Assembly: GCA_944380875.1 (NCBI GenBank)
Contig: CALWJA010000026.1
Coordinates: 1-53,063 of the forward strand
Direction of reading: 5' to 3'
DNA from: an uncultured Clostridia bacterium
Lineage (GTDB): Bacteria; Bacillota; Clostridia; Oscillospirales; Acutalibacteraceae
DNA length: 53,063 bases
In this document: positions 14,328 through 26,626 of the stretch, one piece after another
Numbering within the stretch: position 1 is the first letter of the stretch
How the letters are laid out: every line of letters starts with the position of its first letter
Made by a program: the position numbers and the translations under genes
The notes under the pieces: generated by a model
Databases searched by the model: none
What the model was told of the DNA's origin: nothing
What the model saw: only the letters and a program-made list of their open reading frames with translations

Positions 14328-15911
14328 ATGTGTTCTATTATGGGTTATTGCAGCAGCAGTGCCGCCTATTCTGCTTTTATGGAGGGTTTTGAAAGAACTC
14401 TTTCCAGAGGGCCGGATGACAGCCGCGTCGTGGATACAGGAAAGGGCTTTTTAGGATTTCACCGGCTGGCTATTATGGGGCTAACCCCTTCCGGCATGCA
14501 GCCTTTTGAGCTGGATGGCAGTTATGTGGTCTGCAACGGGGAACTGTATGGCTTTGAGAAGGAAAAAAAGCTCCTTATGGAGAAGGGGTATACTTTTCAG
14601 AGTGACAGCGACTGCGAAATTTTGCTTCCTCTTTACCGCGAATACGGAACGGATATGTTTGCCATGCTGGATGCGGAATTTGCCTGTATCCTGTTTGATG
14701 GGCAAACGAAGGAATATATCGCTGCGAGAGATCCTATCGGAATTCGTCCGCTATATTATGGATATGACGACGCAGGCGCTATCCTGTTTGCCAGCGAGCC
14801 GAAAAACCTTGTAGGCCTTGCGGGGAAAATCATGCCGTTTCCTCCTGGACATTATTATAAGGATGGCGCATTTATTTCCTATTGCGATATTGCAGGGGTT
14901 GACAGTGTATGTAAAGACGATCTGGAAACAGCTTGCCGCCAGATCCATGATAAACTGGTTGCGGGCGTTGAAAAGCGTCTTGTGGCAGACGCGAAAGTAG
15001 GATTCCTGCTTTCCGGCGGACTGGATTCTTCTCTTGTTTGCGCCATCGCCGCTAAAAAGAGCCGGGAGCCCATCAAAACTTTTGCTATCGGTATGAGTGA
15101 AGACGCTATCGATCTGAAATATGCAAGGCAGGTAGCCGATTATATCGGCAGCGATCATAAGGAAGTCTACATGACCCCTCAGGATGTACTTTCCTCCTTG
15201 GAAACCGTTATCCAGATCTTGGGCACTTTTGACATCACAACTATTCGCGCCAGCATGGGCATGTATCTGGTTTGCAAAGCTATTCACGAGCAAACCGATA
15301 TTCGGGTGCTGCTTACCGGTGAGATTTCCGACGAACTGTTTGGATATAAGTATACGGATTTTGCTCCTTCTGCCGAAGAATTCCAAAAGGAGGCGCAAAA
15401 ACGAATCCGGGAACTGCATATGTATGATGTTCTTCGGGCGGATCGGTGTATTTCCGTACATTCTCTTGAAGCGAGAGTTCCCTTTGGGGATCTTGATTTT
15501 GTAAAATATGTAATGTCGCTGGATCCGGAGATGAAGCTCAACAAATATGGAAAAGGCAAATACCTTCTGCGCCACGCTTTTGAAAAAGGTGACTATTTGC
15601 CCCAAGAAATATTGTGGCGTGAAAAGGCCGCTTTCTCCGATGCAGTGGGCCATTCCATGGTAGATTATTTGAAGGAATATGCTGAGAGCCAGTATACGGA
15701 AGAAGAGTTTCAGGAAGGCTGCAAAAAATACAGCCACGCCCGCCCGTTTACAAAAGAATCCCTTCTTTACCGCGATATCTTTGAAAAATATTATCCTGGT
15801 CAGGGAGAAATGATTGCGGACTTCTGGATGCCTAACAAATCCTGGGAAGGCTGCGATGTAGATGATCCTTCAGCGAGAGTCCTTTCTAACTACGGTGACA
15901 GCGGAAAATAA
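14328..15911 (+). CDS. asnB: Asparagine synthetase, glutamine-hydrolysing
   Basis: A 527-residue AsnB that converts aspartate, glutamine and ATP to asparagine. ATG 14328 places Cys2 (MCSIMGYC) as the class II amidotransferase nucleophile; an upstream in-frame GTG lies inside the T-box and is rejected. The N-terminal domain carries SRGPDDSR and VCNGELYGF. The synthetase domain has the PP-loop SGGLDSSLV at residues 229-237 and later GEISDELFGY and LEARVPFGD. SD GGAGG lies ten bases upstream. It follows the Amt-PII gene and is controlled by its own Asn T-box, so readthrough from glnN-amt plus tRNA-Asn sensing would set its level. Confidence 0.95.
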   Translation: MCSIMGYCSSSAAYSAFMEGFERTLSRGPDDSRVVDTGKGFLGFHRLAIMGLTPSGMQPFELDGSYVVCNGELYGFEKEKKLLMEKGYTFQSDSDCEILLPLYREYGTDMFAMLDAEFACILFDGQTKEYIAARDPIGIRPLYYGYDDAGAILFASEPKNLVGLAGKIMPFPPGHYYKDGAFISYCDIAGVDSVCKDDLETACRQIHDKLVAGVEKRLVADAKVGFLLSGGLDSSLVCAIAAKKSREPIKTFAIGMSEDAIDLKYARQVADYIGSDHKEVYMTPQDVLSSLETVIQILGTFDITTIRASMGMYLVCKAIHEQTDIRVLLTGEISDELFGYKYTDFAPSAEEFQKEAQKRIRELHMYDVLRADRCISVHSLEARVPFGDLDFVKYVMSLDPEMKLNKYGKGKYLLRHAFEKGDYLPQEILWREKAAFSDAVGHSMVDYLKEYAESQYTEEEFQEGCKKYSHARPFTKESLLYRDIFEKYYPGQGEMIADFWMPNKSWEGCDVDDPSARVLSNYGDSGK

Positions 15912-15916
15912 AACAG

Positions 15917-15945
15917 TTGACAAGATAAAGAGAAAAGATTATACT
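15917..15945 (+). promoter_or_regulatory. Promoter of the pyrG-purF-carAB operon
   Basis: TTGACA, 17-base spacer and TATACT (eleven of twelve consensus), starting six bases after the asnB stop. A second -10-like TATAGT at 16016-16021, with TTGTTG 16 bases upstream, could be a proximal promoter just before the switch. Confidence 0.75.
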
Positions 15946-16025
15946 ATTTAGTCAGGAAGACAGCATGATCGTTTATTTGATATTTGTATCCTGTTGTTGA
16001 TTCATTTGTAAATTGTATAGTGAAA

Positions 16026-16082
16026 TAAAGGCAATGGCGTCTTTAATGGTGAAACATTAAAGGCCCCATTGCCTTTTCTTTT
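16026..16082 (+). promoter_or_regulatory. Leader switch of pyrG operon: hexaloop hairpin overlapping a terminator
   Basis: TAAAGGC (16026-16032) pairs with GTCTTTA (16039-16045) around hexaloop AATGGC (A at 1, G at 4). The competing terminator pairs AAGGCAATGG (16028-16037) with CCATTGCCTT (16066-16075) and CTTTAATG with CATTAAAG inside, then TTTTCTTTT. The loop change AAAGGC to AATGGC is matched by CCATT in the terminator arm, a compensatory change that supports selection on the terminator structure. Confidence 0.8.
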
Positions 16083-16134
16083 AGGTAAACACAAAAAAAC
16101 GGTGCATGGATTACGAGATTTGGAGGCATAGTAA

Positions 16135-17801
<1,667 letters not shown>

Positions 17802-17802
<1 letters not shown>

Positions 17803-19229
17803 TGTGTGCAGAAACGGATATCCATGAAGAATGCGGAGTGTTTGGCGTGATCGCGCCGGATGTGATAGATGTGGCCAGTATTTCGTATTATGGCTTGTAC
17901 GCTTTGCAGCATAGAGGCCAGGAAAGCTGCGGCATTGTGGTAAACGATGACGGTGTTTTTGCTTCCTATAAGGATTTAGGGTTGGTGAGCGAAGTGTTCA
18001 CGGATGACAGGTTATCCCGACTGCCAAAGGGAACAATGGCAGTGGGGCATACGCGCTACGGAACCACAGGGGGGACAAACCGCAACAATTGCCAGCCTAT
18101 AGAAGTCAATCACCAAAAGGGTAGAATGGCTCTTGCCCATAACGGCAATCTTTCCAACGCCGCGGAACTTAGAAACGATCTGGAACTGTCGGGTGCTATT
18201 TTTCATACAACCAGCGATACCGAAACTATTGCGTATATCATAACAAAGGAAAGATTGAAGGCGCCTTCTATCGAAGAAGCCCTCAGCCGGGCAATGGATA
18301 CTCTGGATGGCGCATATTCGTTGGTGTTGATGTCTCCACAAAAACTGATCTGCGCAAGGGACCCTTATGGATTCCGTCCTCTTTGTTTTGGAAAACGGGA
18401 GGACGGAATGTTTGTGGTTGCGTCTGAAAGCTGTGCCATTAAAGCAGTGGGCGCCCAGGTGATCCGGGATGTAGAGCCCGGAGAGATCCTGGTTTTCAGC
18501 AAAAATGGAATAGTATCCAGAAAAGAACACTGCCATTCAAAAGAGAAAAAGCTCTGTATTTTTGAATATATCTATTTTGCCCGGCCGGATTCGGTCATAG
18601 ACGGTATTTCCGTCCATGCAGCCCGGCTGAACGCGGGAAAAATCCTTGCACAGACCCATCCTGCAAAGGCCGATATTGTTATCGGCGTACCGGATTCAGG
18701 ATTGGATGCAGCTCTTGGATTCAGCAGAGAATCGGGAATCCCCTACGGTATTGGGCTTATCAAAAATAAGTATATCGGCAGAACGTTTATTGCTCCGGGG
18801 GATAGGCTTGATAAAGTGAAAATCAAGCTTTCCGCTATTGAGGAAGCGGTCAAGGGCAAAAGGGTAGTGCTCATTGATGACTCGATTGTCCGCGGAACAA
18901 CAAGCGGACGTATAGTCAAATTGCTCCGGGAAGCGGGAGCGAAGGAAATCCATATGCGTATTTCTTCTCCGCCTTTTCTCCATCCCTGTTATTATGGGAC
19001 GGATATTGATTCGGAAAATCATCTGATTGCCAGTCGTTACACCGTTTCGGAAATCTGCAGCCGTATAGGCGCTGATTCCCTTGGATATCTTCCGGTGGAA
19101 GGCCTTGAAAAACTGGTCGGTAACTGCAAATTCTGCAGCGCATGCTTTGATGGAAAGTATCCTACAGCCATACCGGAGGATGTCCGAAAGGACCGGTTTG
19201 AAAGACGATTATCTGAAAAAAGGAAATGA
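17802..19229 (+). CDS. purF: Amidophosphoribosyltransferase
   Basis: A 475-residue first enzyme of purine synthesis, making phosphoribosylamine from PRPP and glutamine. It is the Fe-S, propeptide type: Cys11 (EECGVFG) is the predicted class II nucleophile after removal of ten residues. Likely cluster ligands are the Cys of FLHPCYYG and CKFCSACF near the C-terminus. The PRPP-binding motif VLIDDSIVRGTT is intact. TAATG overlap with pyrG and an eleven-base gap to carA place it in one operon. This gene usually belongs to a pur operon; here no other purine genes are near, and the shared property with its neighbours is the use of glutamine as nitrogen donor. Confidence 0.95.
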
Positions 19230-19239
19230 GGTGCCGGGA

Positions 19240-20331
19240 ATGGATTTTGATAAAAAGATTATTTTGGAAGACGGGCAGGAGTATTATGGATATTCTTTTG
19301 GCTCCACGGAAAACGCTGTATGTGAGATTGTGTTCAATACTTCCATGGTGGGCTATCAGGAGATCCTCTCCGACCCTTCCTATACCGATCAGGCCGTGGT
19401 GATGACATATCCTCTTATTGGAAACTACGGTATGGCCCAGGAGGATTACGAAACGGATACCCCAACGATTGGCGCGCTGATTGTCCGGGAATATAACGAC
19501 GAGCCATCCAATTTTAGGAGCAAGAAAACTCTTGCCCATGTAATGAAAACATATAACATCCCAGGGGTTTACGGTATAGACACTCGTAAGCTGAACCGTT
19601 CTATACGGGATTTCGGCAGCCGCAAGGCTCTTATTACGGATGCTTCTACTTCCCTTGAAGAAGGTCTGCAGCTTTTGAAAAACACTGTGCTTCCCCGGGA
19701 CGCCGTATCCCGTGTAAGCTGCAGCCAGATGCGCGTGTTTCCTGCGAAGGAAGAAAAGTATCATATTGCGGCAATAGATTGCGGGATGAAACGGAATATT
19801 ATTAGGTCTTTGAATGCCAGAGGGTGTAAAGTTACCGCTCTGCCATGGAATACACCGGCAGAAAGCATCGAAAGCCTGCATCCGGATGGAATCTTTATTT
19901 CCAATGGGCCGGGAGATCCCGCCGATGTACCAGAGACAATAAACACAATAAAATCCCTGATCGGTAAATATCCGATTTTTGGAATTTGTCTTGGCCATCA
20001 GATCATTTCTTTAGCATATGGGGCAAAAACCTATAAGCTGAAATTTGGGCACAGGGGGGGCAACCATCCGGTGCGAAACCTGATGACGAATAAAATCGAA
20101 ATTACTTCCCAGAACCACTCCTATGCAGTGGATAGGGACAGTCTCGCGGGAACAGGTTTGACCGTTACTCATGTCAATTTGCTGGATCAGACCATAGAAG
20201 GGGTAAAATGTGATAAAGATAAGGTGTTCAGTGTGCAGTATCATCCTGAAAGCGCCCCTGGTCCTCAGGACAGTGCCTACCTGTTTGATGCGTTTATACA
20301 ACAGATAGAGGAGGGACACCGTCATGCCTAA
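19240..20331 (+). CDS. carA: Carbamoyl-phosphate synthase small subunit
   Basis: A 363-residue glutaminase subunit feeding ammonia to CarB for pyrimidine and arginine synthesis. The N-terminal domain has [14 protein letters not shown] and [17 protein letters not shown]. The class I GATase has FGICLGHQ with Cys250 and a HPE triad end. ATG 19240 is chosen (GAGG eight bases upstream); an earlier in-frame start would overlap purF by 50 codons. The carB ATG lies inside its last codons, an eight-base overlap. Confidence 0.95.
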   Translation: MDFDKKIILEDGQEYYGYSFGSTENAVCEIVFNTSMVGYQEILSDPSYTDQAVVMTYPLIGNYGMAQEDYETDTPTIGALIVREYNDEPSNFRSKKTLAHVMKTYNIPGVYGIDTRKLNRSIRDFGSRKALITDASTSLEEGLQLLKNTVLPRDAVSRVSCSQMRVFPAKEEKYHIAAIDCGMKRNIIRSLNARGCKVTALPWNTPAESIESLHPDGIFISNGPGDPADVPETINTIKSLIGKYPIFGICLGHQIISLAYGAKTYKLKFGHRGGNHPVRNLMTNKIEITSQNHSYAVDRDSLAGTGLTVTHVNLLDQTIEGVKCDKDKVFSVQYHPESAPGPQDSAYLFDAFIQQIEEGHRHA

Positions 20332-23300
20332 GAGAACAGATATCCATAAGGTGCTTGTGATCGGTTCCGGGCCCATTGTTATCGGCCAGGCAGCGGAATT
20401 TGATTACGCCGGAACTCAGGCTTGTCTTGCCCTTAAAGAAGAGGGATACGAAGTTGTCCTCTGCAATTCCAATCCTGCTACCATTATGACCGATACATCC
20501 GTTGCCGATAAGGTGTACATGGAACCGCTTACGCTGGAATACATTGCCAAAATTATCCGCTATGAGAGGCCCGACGCTATCCTTCCCGGAATCGGGGGTC
20601 AGACGGGGCTGAATTTGGCCATGCAGCTGGAAAAGAAAGGGATTCTTGCGGAATGCCAGGTGGAGCTGTTGGGAACAAAAAGCTCCAGCATTGAGCGGGC
20701 GGAGGACAGAGAATTATTTAAGGAACTATGCGAAGAACTTGGAGAGCCTGTTCTTCCCTCGGATATCGCCAATTCCATTGAAGAGGGCCTGAAGGTTGCG
20801 GAAATCATCGGATATCCGGTGGTTCTCCGCCCTGCGTTTACCTTGGGCGGAACGGGAGGAGGTTTTGCGGACAACATAGAGGAATTTATACCTCTTATGA
20901 AAAACGCTCTTTCTCTATCGCCGGTGAAGCAGGTTCTCATTGAAAAAAGCATAAAAGGGTTTAAAGAGATCGAATATGAAGTCATGCGGGATAAAAACGA
21001 TACCGCTATCACCATCTGTAATATGGAAAACCTCGATCCTGTGGGCATTCATACCGGTGATTCTATTGTTGTATGCCCTTCCCAGACATTGACTAATAAA
21101 GAATATCATATGCTGCGGGACAGCGCGTTAAAGATCATCCGCGCTTTGGAAATTGAAGGGGGATGCAACGTGCAGTTTGCCCTGGATCCCCATTCTTTCC
21201 AATATTATCTGATCGAAGTAAACCCAAGAGTTTCCCGTTCTTCCGCCCTGGCTTCCAAAGCCAGCGGATACCCCATCGCCCGGGTTTCCGCCAAAATCGG
21301 TGTGGGAATGACCTTGGACGAGATCCAGATCGCAAACACCCCTGCGTCCTTTGAACCGGCCCTTGACTATGTGGTAAGCAAAATGCCCCGGTTTCCCTTT
21401 GATAAATTCGCGGATGCCAATAATACCCTTTCTACCCAGATGAAGGCTACCGGCGAGACCATGAGTATCGGAAGAACGGTGGAAGAAAGCCTTCTGAAAG
21501 CAATACGTTCTCTGGAGATCGGGTTGTATCACCTGTATAACAGCAAGTTCGACAATATGTCTGTTTCGGAGCTGCTTTCCTATATTCGCATTGGAACAGA
21601 CGACCGTATCTATGCCATTGCTCAGCTTTTAAGGCTTGGCTGCAGTGTAGATGAAATCGCCGAGGTGACGGCAATCGACCGGTTCTTTATCCGTAAACTT
21701 CGCAATATTGTGGCTGAAGAGAGAAAGCTGAAAGAGAATCCCGGAGATTTAACGGTTTTACGGGAAGCAAAGACCATGGGATTTTCCGATAAGGAGATCG
21801 GAAAGCTATGGAATAGGGAGGAAACGGATGTATATGCTTTGCGGCGGGAGAACAACATACTTCCCGTCTATAAAATGATCGATACCTGCGCTTCCGAATT
21901 TGACAGCTATATCCCTTATTTTTACTCTACTTATGAAGAGGAAAACGAATCTATTGTATCCGATAAGAAAAAAGTAGTAGTGCTGGGTTCCGGCCCCATC
22001 CGGATCGGGCAGGGCGTGGAATTTGATTATTCCACAGTTCATGCGGTGCAGGCTATTCAGTCCTGCGGATATGAAGCTATTATTATCAATAATAACCCCG
22101 AGACGGTTTCAACAGACTATACCTGTTCCGATAAATTGTATTTTGAGCCCCTCTGCGTGGAGGACGTTATGCATGTGATCGAGCTGGAAAAGCCGGAGGG
22201 CGTTATTGCAACCTTAGGCGGGCAGACAGCCATCAATCTGGCAGAGCCGCTGCGGGAGCGGGGCGTCAAAATTATTGGTACAGACTGCGAAGCCATTGAA
22301 AAGGCAGAAAACAGGGATGCTTTTGAAAAGCTGCTTCTTTCCCTGCATATTCCGCAGCCAAAGGGCAGGGCGGTAACCAGCCTGGAAGAGGGCGTCAAAG
22401 CCGCAGAACAAATCGGATATCCTGTGCTTGTTCGCCCCAGCTTTGTGTTGGGCGGCAGAGCTATGCAGATTGTTGCCAAAGAGGCAGACCTCAGGCAGTA
22501 TTTGCAAACCGCTGTTTCTATTTCGGAAGATAAACCTGTTCTGGTGGATAAGTACATCCGCGGAAAAGAAGTGGAAGTGGATGCTATCTGTGACGGCAAG
22601 CAGGTGTTTGTTCCTGGAATTATGGAACTGGTGGAACGGACTGGTGTTCACTCCGGTGATTCCATCAGCGTTTACCCGCCTTACACCATCTCCCAAAAGG
22701 TAAAAGATGTGATCCTGGAATATACACAAAAACTGGGACTGGGTATCGGCATCATTGGCCTTTTCAATATTCAATTTATTGTGGATGAAAAGGAAGAAGT
22801 GTATATCATTGAAGTGAATCCCCGTTCATCCAGAACGGTTCCCTTCCTTTCCAAAGCTACCGGTTACAGTCTGGCGGATATCGCTACACGGACTATCCTG
22901 GGGAAAAGCCTGAAAGATCAGGGAATCGATGTGCTGTATCCAAAGGAGAAGAAACGCTATTATGTGAAGGTCCCTGCGTTTTCTTTTTCAAAGCTGAAAG
23001 GAATGGACGCGTATCTCTCACCGGAAATGAAATCTACAGGTGAAGCCATCGGATACGATAAAAAACTGCACCGCGCCATGTATAAAGCCATGATCGCATC
23101 GGGGATGAAAGTGCAGAATTACGGGACGGTTGTGGTTACTCTTGCCGATGAGGACAAAGAAGAAGCTTTGCCCTTAGTGCGCCGGTTCTATGATATGGGG
23201 TTCAATATTGAGGCCACAATAGGAACCGCCCTGTTTTTGAAAGAGCATGGTATCCGCACCCGTATACGCCGGAAGCTTTCGGAAGGCAGCGAAGAAATTC

Positions 23301-23506
23301 TGGATTCCATAAGGGCCGGTTATGTCAGTTACGTTATATGCACCCGCGCCATTCTTTCGGGGGTCCATTATGAAGACGGCGTAGCTATCCGGCGCTGTGC
23401 TTCTCAAAACAATATCACGATGCTGACTTCTTTGGATACTGTCCGCGTGCTTTTGGACGTATTGGAAGAGGTAACCATAGGGATTTCTACTATAAATGAA
23501 GAATAA
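20324..23506 (+). CDS. carB: Carbamoyl-phosphate synthase large subunit
   Basis: A full-length 1060-residue CarB. Two homologous ATP-grasp halves are visible, each beginning with a [13 protein letters not shown] / [13 protein letters not shown] motif (near residues 9 and 550) followed by FDYAGTQA / FDYSTVHA. The first half makes carboxyphosphate, the second phosphorylates carbamate. An oligomerisation region lies between them and an allosteric MGS-like domain at the C-terminus (from about 930). No truncation or frameshift seen. It is translationally coupled to carA. Confidence 0.97.
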   Translation: MPKRTDIHKVLVIGSGPIVIGQAAEFDYAGTQACLALKEEGYEVVLCNSNPATIMTDTSVADKVYMEPLTLEYIAKIIRYERPDAILPGIGGQTGLNLAMQLEKKGILAECQVELLGTKSSSIERAEDRELFKELCEELGEPVLPSDIANSIEEGLKVAEIIGYPVVLRPAFTLGGTGGGFADNIEEFIPLMKNALSLSPVKQVLIEKSIKGFKEIEYEVMRDKNDTAITICNMENLDPVGIHTGDSIVVCPSQTLTNKEYHMLRDSALKIIRALEIEGGCNVQFALDPHSFQYYLIEVNPRVSRSSALASKASGYPIARVSAKIGVGMTLDEIQIANTPASFEPALDYVVSKMPRFPFDKFADANNTLSTQMKATGETMSIGRTVEESLLKAIRSLEIGLYHLYNSKFDNMSVSELLSYIRIGTDDRIYAIAQLLRLGCSVDEIAEVTAIDRFFIRKLRNIVAEERKLKENPGDLTVLREAKTMGFSDKEIGKLWNREETDVYALRRENNILPVYKMIDTCASEFDSYIPYFYSTYEEENESIVSDKKKVVVLGSGPIRIGQGVEFDYSTVHAVQAIQSCGYEAIIINNNPETVSTDYTCSDKLYFEPLCVEDVMHVIELEKPEGVIATLGGQTAINLAEPLRERGVKIIGTDCEAIEKAENRDAFEKLLLSLHIPQPKGRAVTSLEEGVKAAEQIGYPVLVRPSFVLGGRAMQIVAKEADLRQYLQTAVSISEDKPVLVDKYIRGKEVEVDAICDGKQVFVPGIMELVERTGVHSGDSISVYPPYTISQKVKDVILEYTQKLGLGIGIIGLFNIQFIVDEKEEVYIIEVNPRSSRTVPFLSKATGYSLADIATRTILGKSLKDQGIDVLYPKEKKRYYVKVPAFSFSKLKGMDAYLSPEMKSTGEAIGYDKKLHRAMYKAMIASGMKVQNYGTVVVTLADEDKEEALPLVRRFYDMGFNIEATIGTALFLKEHGIRTRIRRKLSEGSEEILDSIRAGYVSYVICTRAILSGVHYEDGVAIRRCASQNNITMLTSLDTVRVLLDVLEEVTIGISTINEE

Positions 23507-23624
23507 TTTTAGAAAAGTCTGCCAGGAAACTATTTTCGTTATAGGCGCAGCATAGGCAGTAAATACAGAATTTCCGCCCAATAGCAGTAAGGCGTTTGGG
23601 GCATATAGTAAAGGAGGAAAAATC

Positions 23625-24821
23625 ATGGCATTACCCAATATGTATTATGCAGATCTTAAAGATTCCTATCTGTTTTATAACATCGCCCAGAAGACCGGAG
23701 CCTATTTAGAGGCAAATCCCGATAAACATCTCTACCGAATGGGGATCGGCGACGTATCTCTTCCGTTGTGTGATGCCGTCATAAAGGCGCTGCATGAAGC
23801 GGTTGATGACCAGGCCGCAAAGGAATCGTTCCATGGATATATGCCGGAATGTGGAGCGCCGTTTCTGCGGGAAGCCATCGCGGGATATTATGCCCAAAAA
23901 GGTGTGGCGCTTTCTGCGGACGAGGTGTTTGTTTCCAGCGGCGCCAGTGATGAACTGGGGGACATGTTGGATCTGTTTGACCGTTCCAATACGGTTCTTG
24001 TGATGGAACCGGCGTATCCTGCGTATGTGGATGCCAATGTGATGGCGGGAAGAAAGATTCAGCATCTGCCTGCCAGCAGAGAAAATGGCTTTTTACCCGC
24101 GCCTGACGAAAGCATCCAGGCGGATATTATTTATATTTGCTCGCCCAACAATCCAACAGGAGCGGTGTTTTCCCGGGATCAGCTTCAGGCATGGGTGGAT
24201 TTTGCCAATAAGAAAGAGGCAGTCATCCTGTTTGATGCGGCATATGAAGCGTTTATTGAGGAGGATACTTTGCCTCACAGCATTTTTGAGCTTGAAGGTG
24301 CACGAACCTGCGCGATTGAAATTTGTTCTCTTTCCAAAACGGCAGGCTTTACCGGCACTCGTTTGGGATATACCGTTATTCCCAAGGATTTAAGCCGAAA
24401 CGGTATGAATTTGAATGCCATGTGGGTGCGGAACCGGACTACAAAAACAAATGGTGTTTCGTATATCATCCAAAAAGGCGGGGCTGCTGTTTTTACTCCG
24501 GAAGGGCAAAAGCAGATTCATGCCAATATACAGGTGTATAAAAGAAACGCCAAGGTATTGATGGAAGCTCTTGATACACTTGGTATTTGGTATTGCGGCG
24601 GCAAAAATGCTCCGTATATTTGGATGAAGTGCCCCGATGGTATGGGAAGCTGGGAATTTTTTGATTACCTTTTGAAAGAGATCCAGGTTGTGGGAACTCC
24701 CGGTGAAGGATTCGGCGCCTGCGGAGAAGGATATTTCCGGTTTTCTACCTTTGGCAGCCCGGAGGACACAAAAGAAGCAGCCCGGCGGCTTGTGGCTCTC
24801 CTTGGGAAAAAAGAGGGGTAA
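23625..24821 (+). CDS. dapL: LL-diaminopimelate aminotransferase
   Basis: A 398-residue fold-type I PLP aminotransferase. The PLP lysine is predicted as Lys238 in SLSKTAGFTGTRLGY; other marks are YRMGIGDVSLPLC, FHGYMPECG, CSPNNPTGA and the closing YFRFSTFG. DapL converts tetrahydrodipicolinate plus glutamate to LL-diaminopimelate for lysine and peptidoglycan, skipping the acylated intermediates. It lies 118 bases after carB with no terminator between, so it may be the last gene of the pyrG operon, which ends at the terminator at 25051. The ATG has AAAGGAGG upstream. Its link to the island is likely glutamate use, but this is inference. Confidence 0.9.
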   Translation: MALPNMYYADLKDSYLFYNIAQKTGAYLEANPDKHLYRMGIGDVSLPLCDAVIKALHEAVDDQAAKESFHGYMPECGAPFLREAIAGYYAQKGVALSADEVFVSSGASDELGDMLDLFDRSNTVLVMEPAYPAYVDANVMAGRKIQHLPASRENGFLPAPDESIQADIIYICSPNNPTGAVFSRDQLQAWVDFANKKEAVILFDAAYEAFIEEDTLPHSIFELEGARTCAIEICSLSKTAGFTGTRLGYTVIPKDLSRNGMNLNAMWVRNRTTKTNGVSYIIQKGGAAVFTPEGQKQIHANIQVYKRNAKVLMEALDTLGIWYCGGKNAPYIWMKCPDGMGSWEFFDYLLKEIQVVGTPGEGFGACGEGYFRFSTFGSPEDTKEAARRLVALLGKKEG

Positions 24822-25050
24822 AAGCTTCAAAGTAACAACTGTGAACCATGCTGGTATATTGGGAAAGCTATTTAGTGGAGGATGACGTATGTTTGTTGCG
24901 TTCTGTCTTCCGTCGTTATAGTATGTATATCCTGGAAAGGAAAACGGCACGGTTACACAATCGATTTAGAAATGTTAGGGAAAATGGATATCTAGGATAT
25001 CCCATAGGATTGCAGCTTATATATAAAACATTCGCAAATAGTGTATGGCA
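24822..25050 (+). other. Non-coding 3' region after dapL
   Basis: No gene is supported. A 73-codon frame at 24848-25069 has no ribosome site, no recognisable motif and ends inside the terminator. It is probably the 3' untranslated part of the operon. Confidence 0.5.
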
Positions 25051-25101
25051 GGCAGAACGGCATGGATAGGGAAAGTTCCATGCCGTTCTGCTTTTTCTTC
25101 T
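25051..25101 (+). terminator. Strong intrinsic terminator of the pyrG-dapL operon
   Basis: GCAGAACGGCATGG pairs perfectly with CCATGCCGTTCTGC (14 bp) and is followed by TTTTTCTTC and TTTT. Confidence 0.92.
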
Positions 25102-25130
25102 TTTATTGTAGGATTATATGAAGAATGCTG

Positions 25131-25159
25131 TTGCATATGTATTTTTTAAAAGGTATAAT
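25131..25159 (+). promoter_or_regulatory. Promoter of the acyltransferase-like gene
   Basis: TTGCAT, 17-base spacer and TATAAT. It lies downstream of an alternative in-frame ATG at 25118, which supports the later start at 25226. Confidence 0.7.
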
Positions 25160-25225
25160 GCTGTTGCAATTGAAAATAGAAAAGAAAAAGATCGATGTTT
25201 CTGTATAGAAAGGAGAATTATACAT

Positions 25226-26038
25226 ATGGATAGAAGCGAGTTGTATGCTCTCTTGGATTTTCCGCAGGAGGTAGCAGAGGAACTCCACGGATACTGGAAA
25301 AATCATACCAGCGTTCTGAATGAGGATCTGGAAAAACGATTGCTTAACAGAGCGCAATGGGATGGCGCTATAAAAGAAATCCAGGAAAAGGTAGGGGAAG
25401 ACCCGAATGGGTTCTATATTCTTGCAGAATTGATGGATTTTTGCCGCAAGACATTTGACGAATACGAAAAAATGGGAATAGATCGCACTGTTTTTGCAGC
25501 AACCATGAAATTTTGTACCCGGTTTATCCATGAACATAAGGCTGCTTATGGAAATTACGAGTTTCAATGGGCTTGGTGGTTTCCCAGACAGCTTTCTATG
25601 CAGGAATACAGAGTGGAAGAGTTGGAATTTGAGTTCATAGAAGAAGAACAAAGAATCTATATCCATATTCCTTCAGACGCAGATATGCGGCCTTCCCGGG
25701 TGCAGGATACCTTCAAAGCATTCCACGCTTTTCTGAAGAAGTATTATCCGAAATGGCTGAAAGCAGAATGGTATTGCGATTCCTGGATGCTCTCGCCTGT
25801 TTTGGATCAGCTGTTGGATGAAAATTCCAATGTTCTGCAGTTTAACCACCTGTTCCAGATCGAGTCTGTTGATTATGACAGTTTAGGGGCGCTGGATTGG
25901 GTCTTCCCTGGAAAACGAGTTCCCATAGCTGATTTGCAGGAGAACACTTCCCTGCAGAAAAGAATGAAAAAATATCTTTTAGGCGGAGGAAAAGTTGGCT
26001 GGGCCAAGGGAAAAGTGAAACAACGTTATTTGGATTGA
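25226..26038 (+). CDS. Acyltransferase-domain protein of the GNAT_C type
   Basis: A 270-residue soluble protein. An N-terminal helical part (LLDFPQEVAEELHGYW onward) is followed by a C-terminal half with FQWAWWFPRQLSMQEYRVEELEFE, IYIHIPSDADM, WYCDSWMLSPVLDQLL and NSNVLQFNHLFQIE. I recognise this as the NAT_N/GNAT_C 'acyltransferase domain-containing' family of gut Firmicutes, whose substrate is unknown. The first 36 residues of a longer frame are rejected because the promoter at 25131 lies within them and ATG 25226 has AGGAG ten bases upstream. It is a monocistronic unit with its own promoter and terminator. Confidence 0.7.
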   Translation: MDRSELYALLDFPQEVAEELHGYWKNHTSVLNEDLEKRLLNRAQWDGAIKEIQEKVGEDPNGFYILAELMDFCRKTFDEYEKMGIDRTVFAATMKFCTRFIHEHKAAYGNYEFQWAWWFPRQLSMQEYRVEELEFEFIEEEQRIYIHIPSDADMRPSRVQDTFKAFHAFLKKYYPKWLKAEWYCDSWMLSPVLDQLLDENSNVLQFNHLFQIESVDYDSLGALDWVFPGKRVPIADLQENTSLQKRMKKYLLGGGKVGWAKGKVKQRYLD

Positions 26039-26042
26039 ATGG

Positions 26043-26080
26043 AAAAAGCTGACTGATTTTAAAATCAGTCAGCTTTTCTT
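26043..26080. terminator. Bidirectional terminator
   Basis: AAAAGCTGACTGATT and AATCAGTCAGCTTTT form a perfect palindromic stem with TTAA loop, ending both the plus-strand acyltransferase gene and the minus-strand ECF gene. Confidence 0.9.
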
Positions 26081-26111
26081 AAATCCCTATTTTCCTTATG
26101 AAACATACCAT

Positions 26112-26624
26112 TCATGGCATGCTTTTTTCTACCTTCCGTATGGCGGCAGAAAGCGGAACGATCAATACACCGCAGCAAAAATTGCTGATTCCGTGTATGA
26201 AGTCCCAGGGAAGACCTGCAAGGATCCATGCGATCATCCCATTAAAATCCAGCCCAAACAGCAAAGCCTGAGCAGGAGCGTAAAGGGTGCCGAATAAGAA
26301 GCCATGTAATGCGCAGACCACCATATATACGATGGGTTTTATCTTGGAAGGCATATTTTGCGGCAGCAGCATGGTTATTCCCCACAGCACCGTCCATATA
26401 TACAAATACGGTAGCCACCAAGTATTAAAACCGGCAAACAAGCCATTCAACATTACATACATATAAATGGGGTATAGCGCTTTTTTGCGGTATACAATGG
26501 TGAGCGTAATGGTGAACACACCTAAAAGATGCACATTGGGTAAAACTTCCATCAGCATCTTAGAGGCATACATCAACGCTCCGAACATTCCGAAGACAGC
26601 AGTCTCTCTAATCGTTAGTTTCAC
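26112..26624 (-). CDS. ECF transporter S component, probably for cobalamin or a corrinoid
   Basis: A 170-residue integral membrane protein with about five to six hydrophobic segments and few charges, the size of an ECF-type substrate-binding S component. The N-terminus ETAVFGMFGALMYASKMLMEVLP and the LPNVHLLGVFTITLTIVY stretch are typical. The start is three bases after the stop of the DUF4430 lipoprotein gene, so the two form an operon behind a cobalamin riboswitch. The substrate is therefore inferred to be B12 or a precursor. The ATPase and T subunits are not in the window, consistent with a shared group II ECF module. Confidence 0.82.
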   Translation of the reverse strand: MKLTIRETAVFGMFGALMYASKMLMEVLPNVHLLGVFTITLTIVYRKKALYPIYMYVMLNGLFAGFNTWWLPYLYIWTVLWGITMLLPQNMPSKIKPIVYMVVCALHGFLFGTLYAPAQALLFGLDFNGMIAWILAGLPWDFIHGISNFCCGVLIVPLSAAIRKVEKSMP

Positions 26625-26626
26625 AA

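Noticed and set aside
15946-16025. Search for a P1 partner hairpin before the pyrG switch
   Set aside because: No short stem with an A-N-N-G-N-N hexaloop was found in the 80 bases between promoter and switch.
9765-16082. Glutamine riboswitch (glnA/downstream-peptide type) as explanation of the four leaders
   Set aside because: The leaders lack that aptamer's three-way junction and conserved core; they are only a hairpin overlapping a terminator, which fits protein-controlled antitermination better.
24848-25069. Small plus-strand frame of 73 codons after dapL
   Set aside because: No ribosome site or motif, and it runs into the operon terminator.
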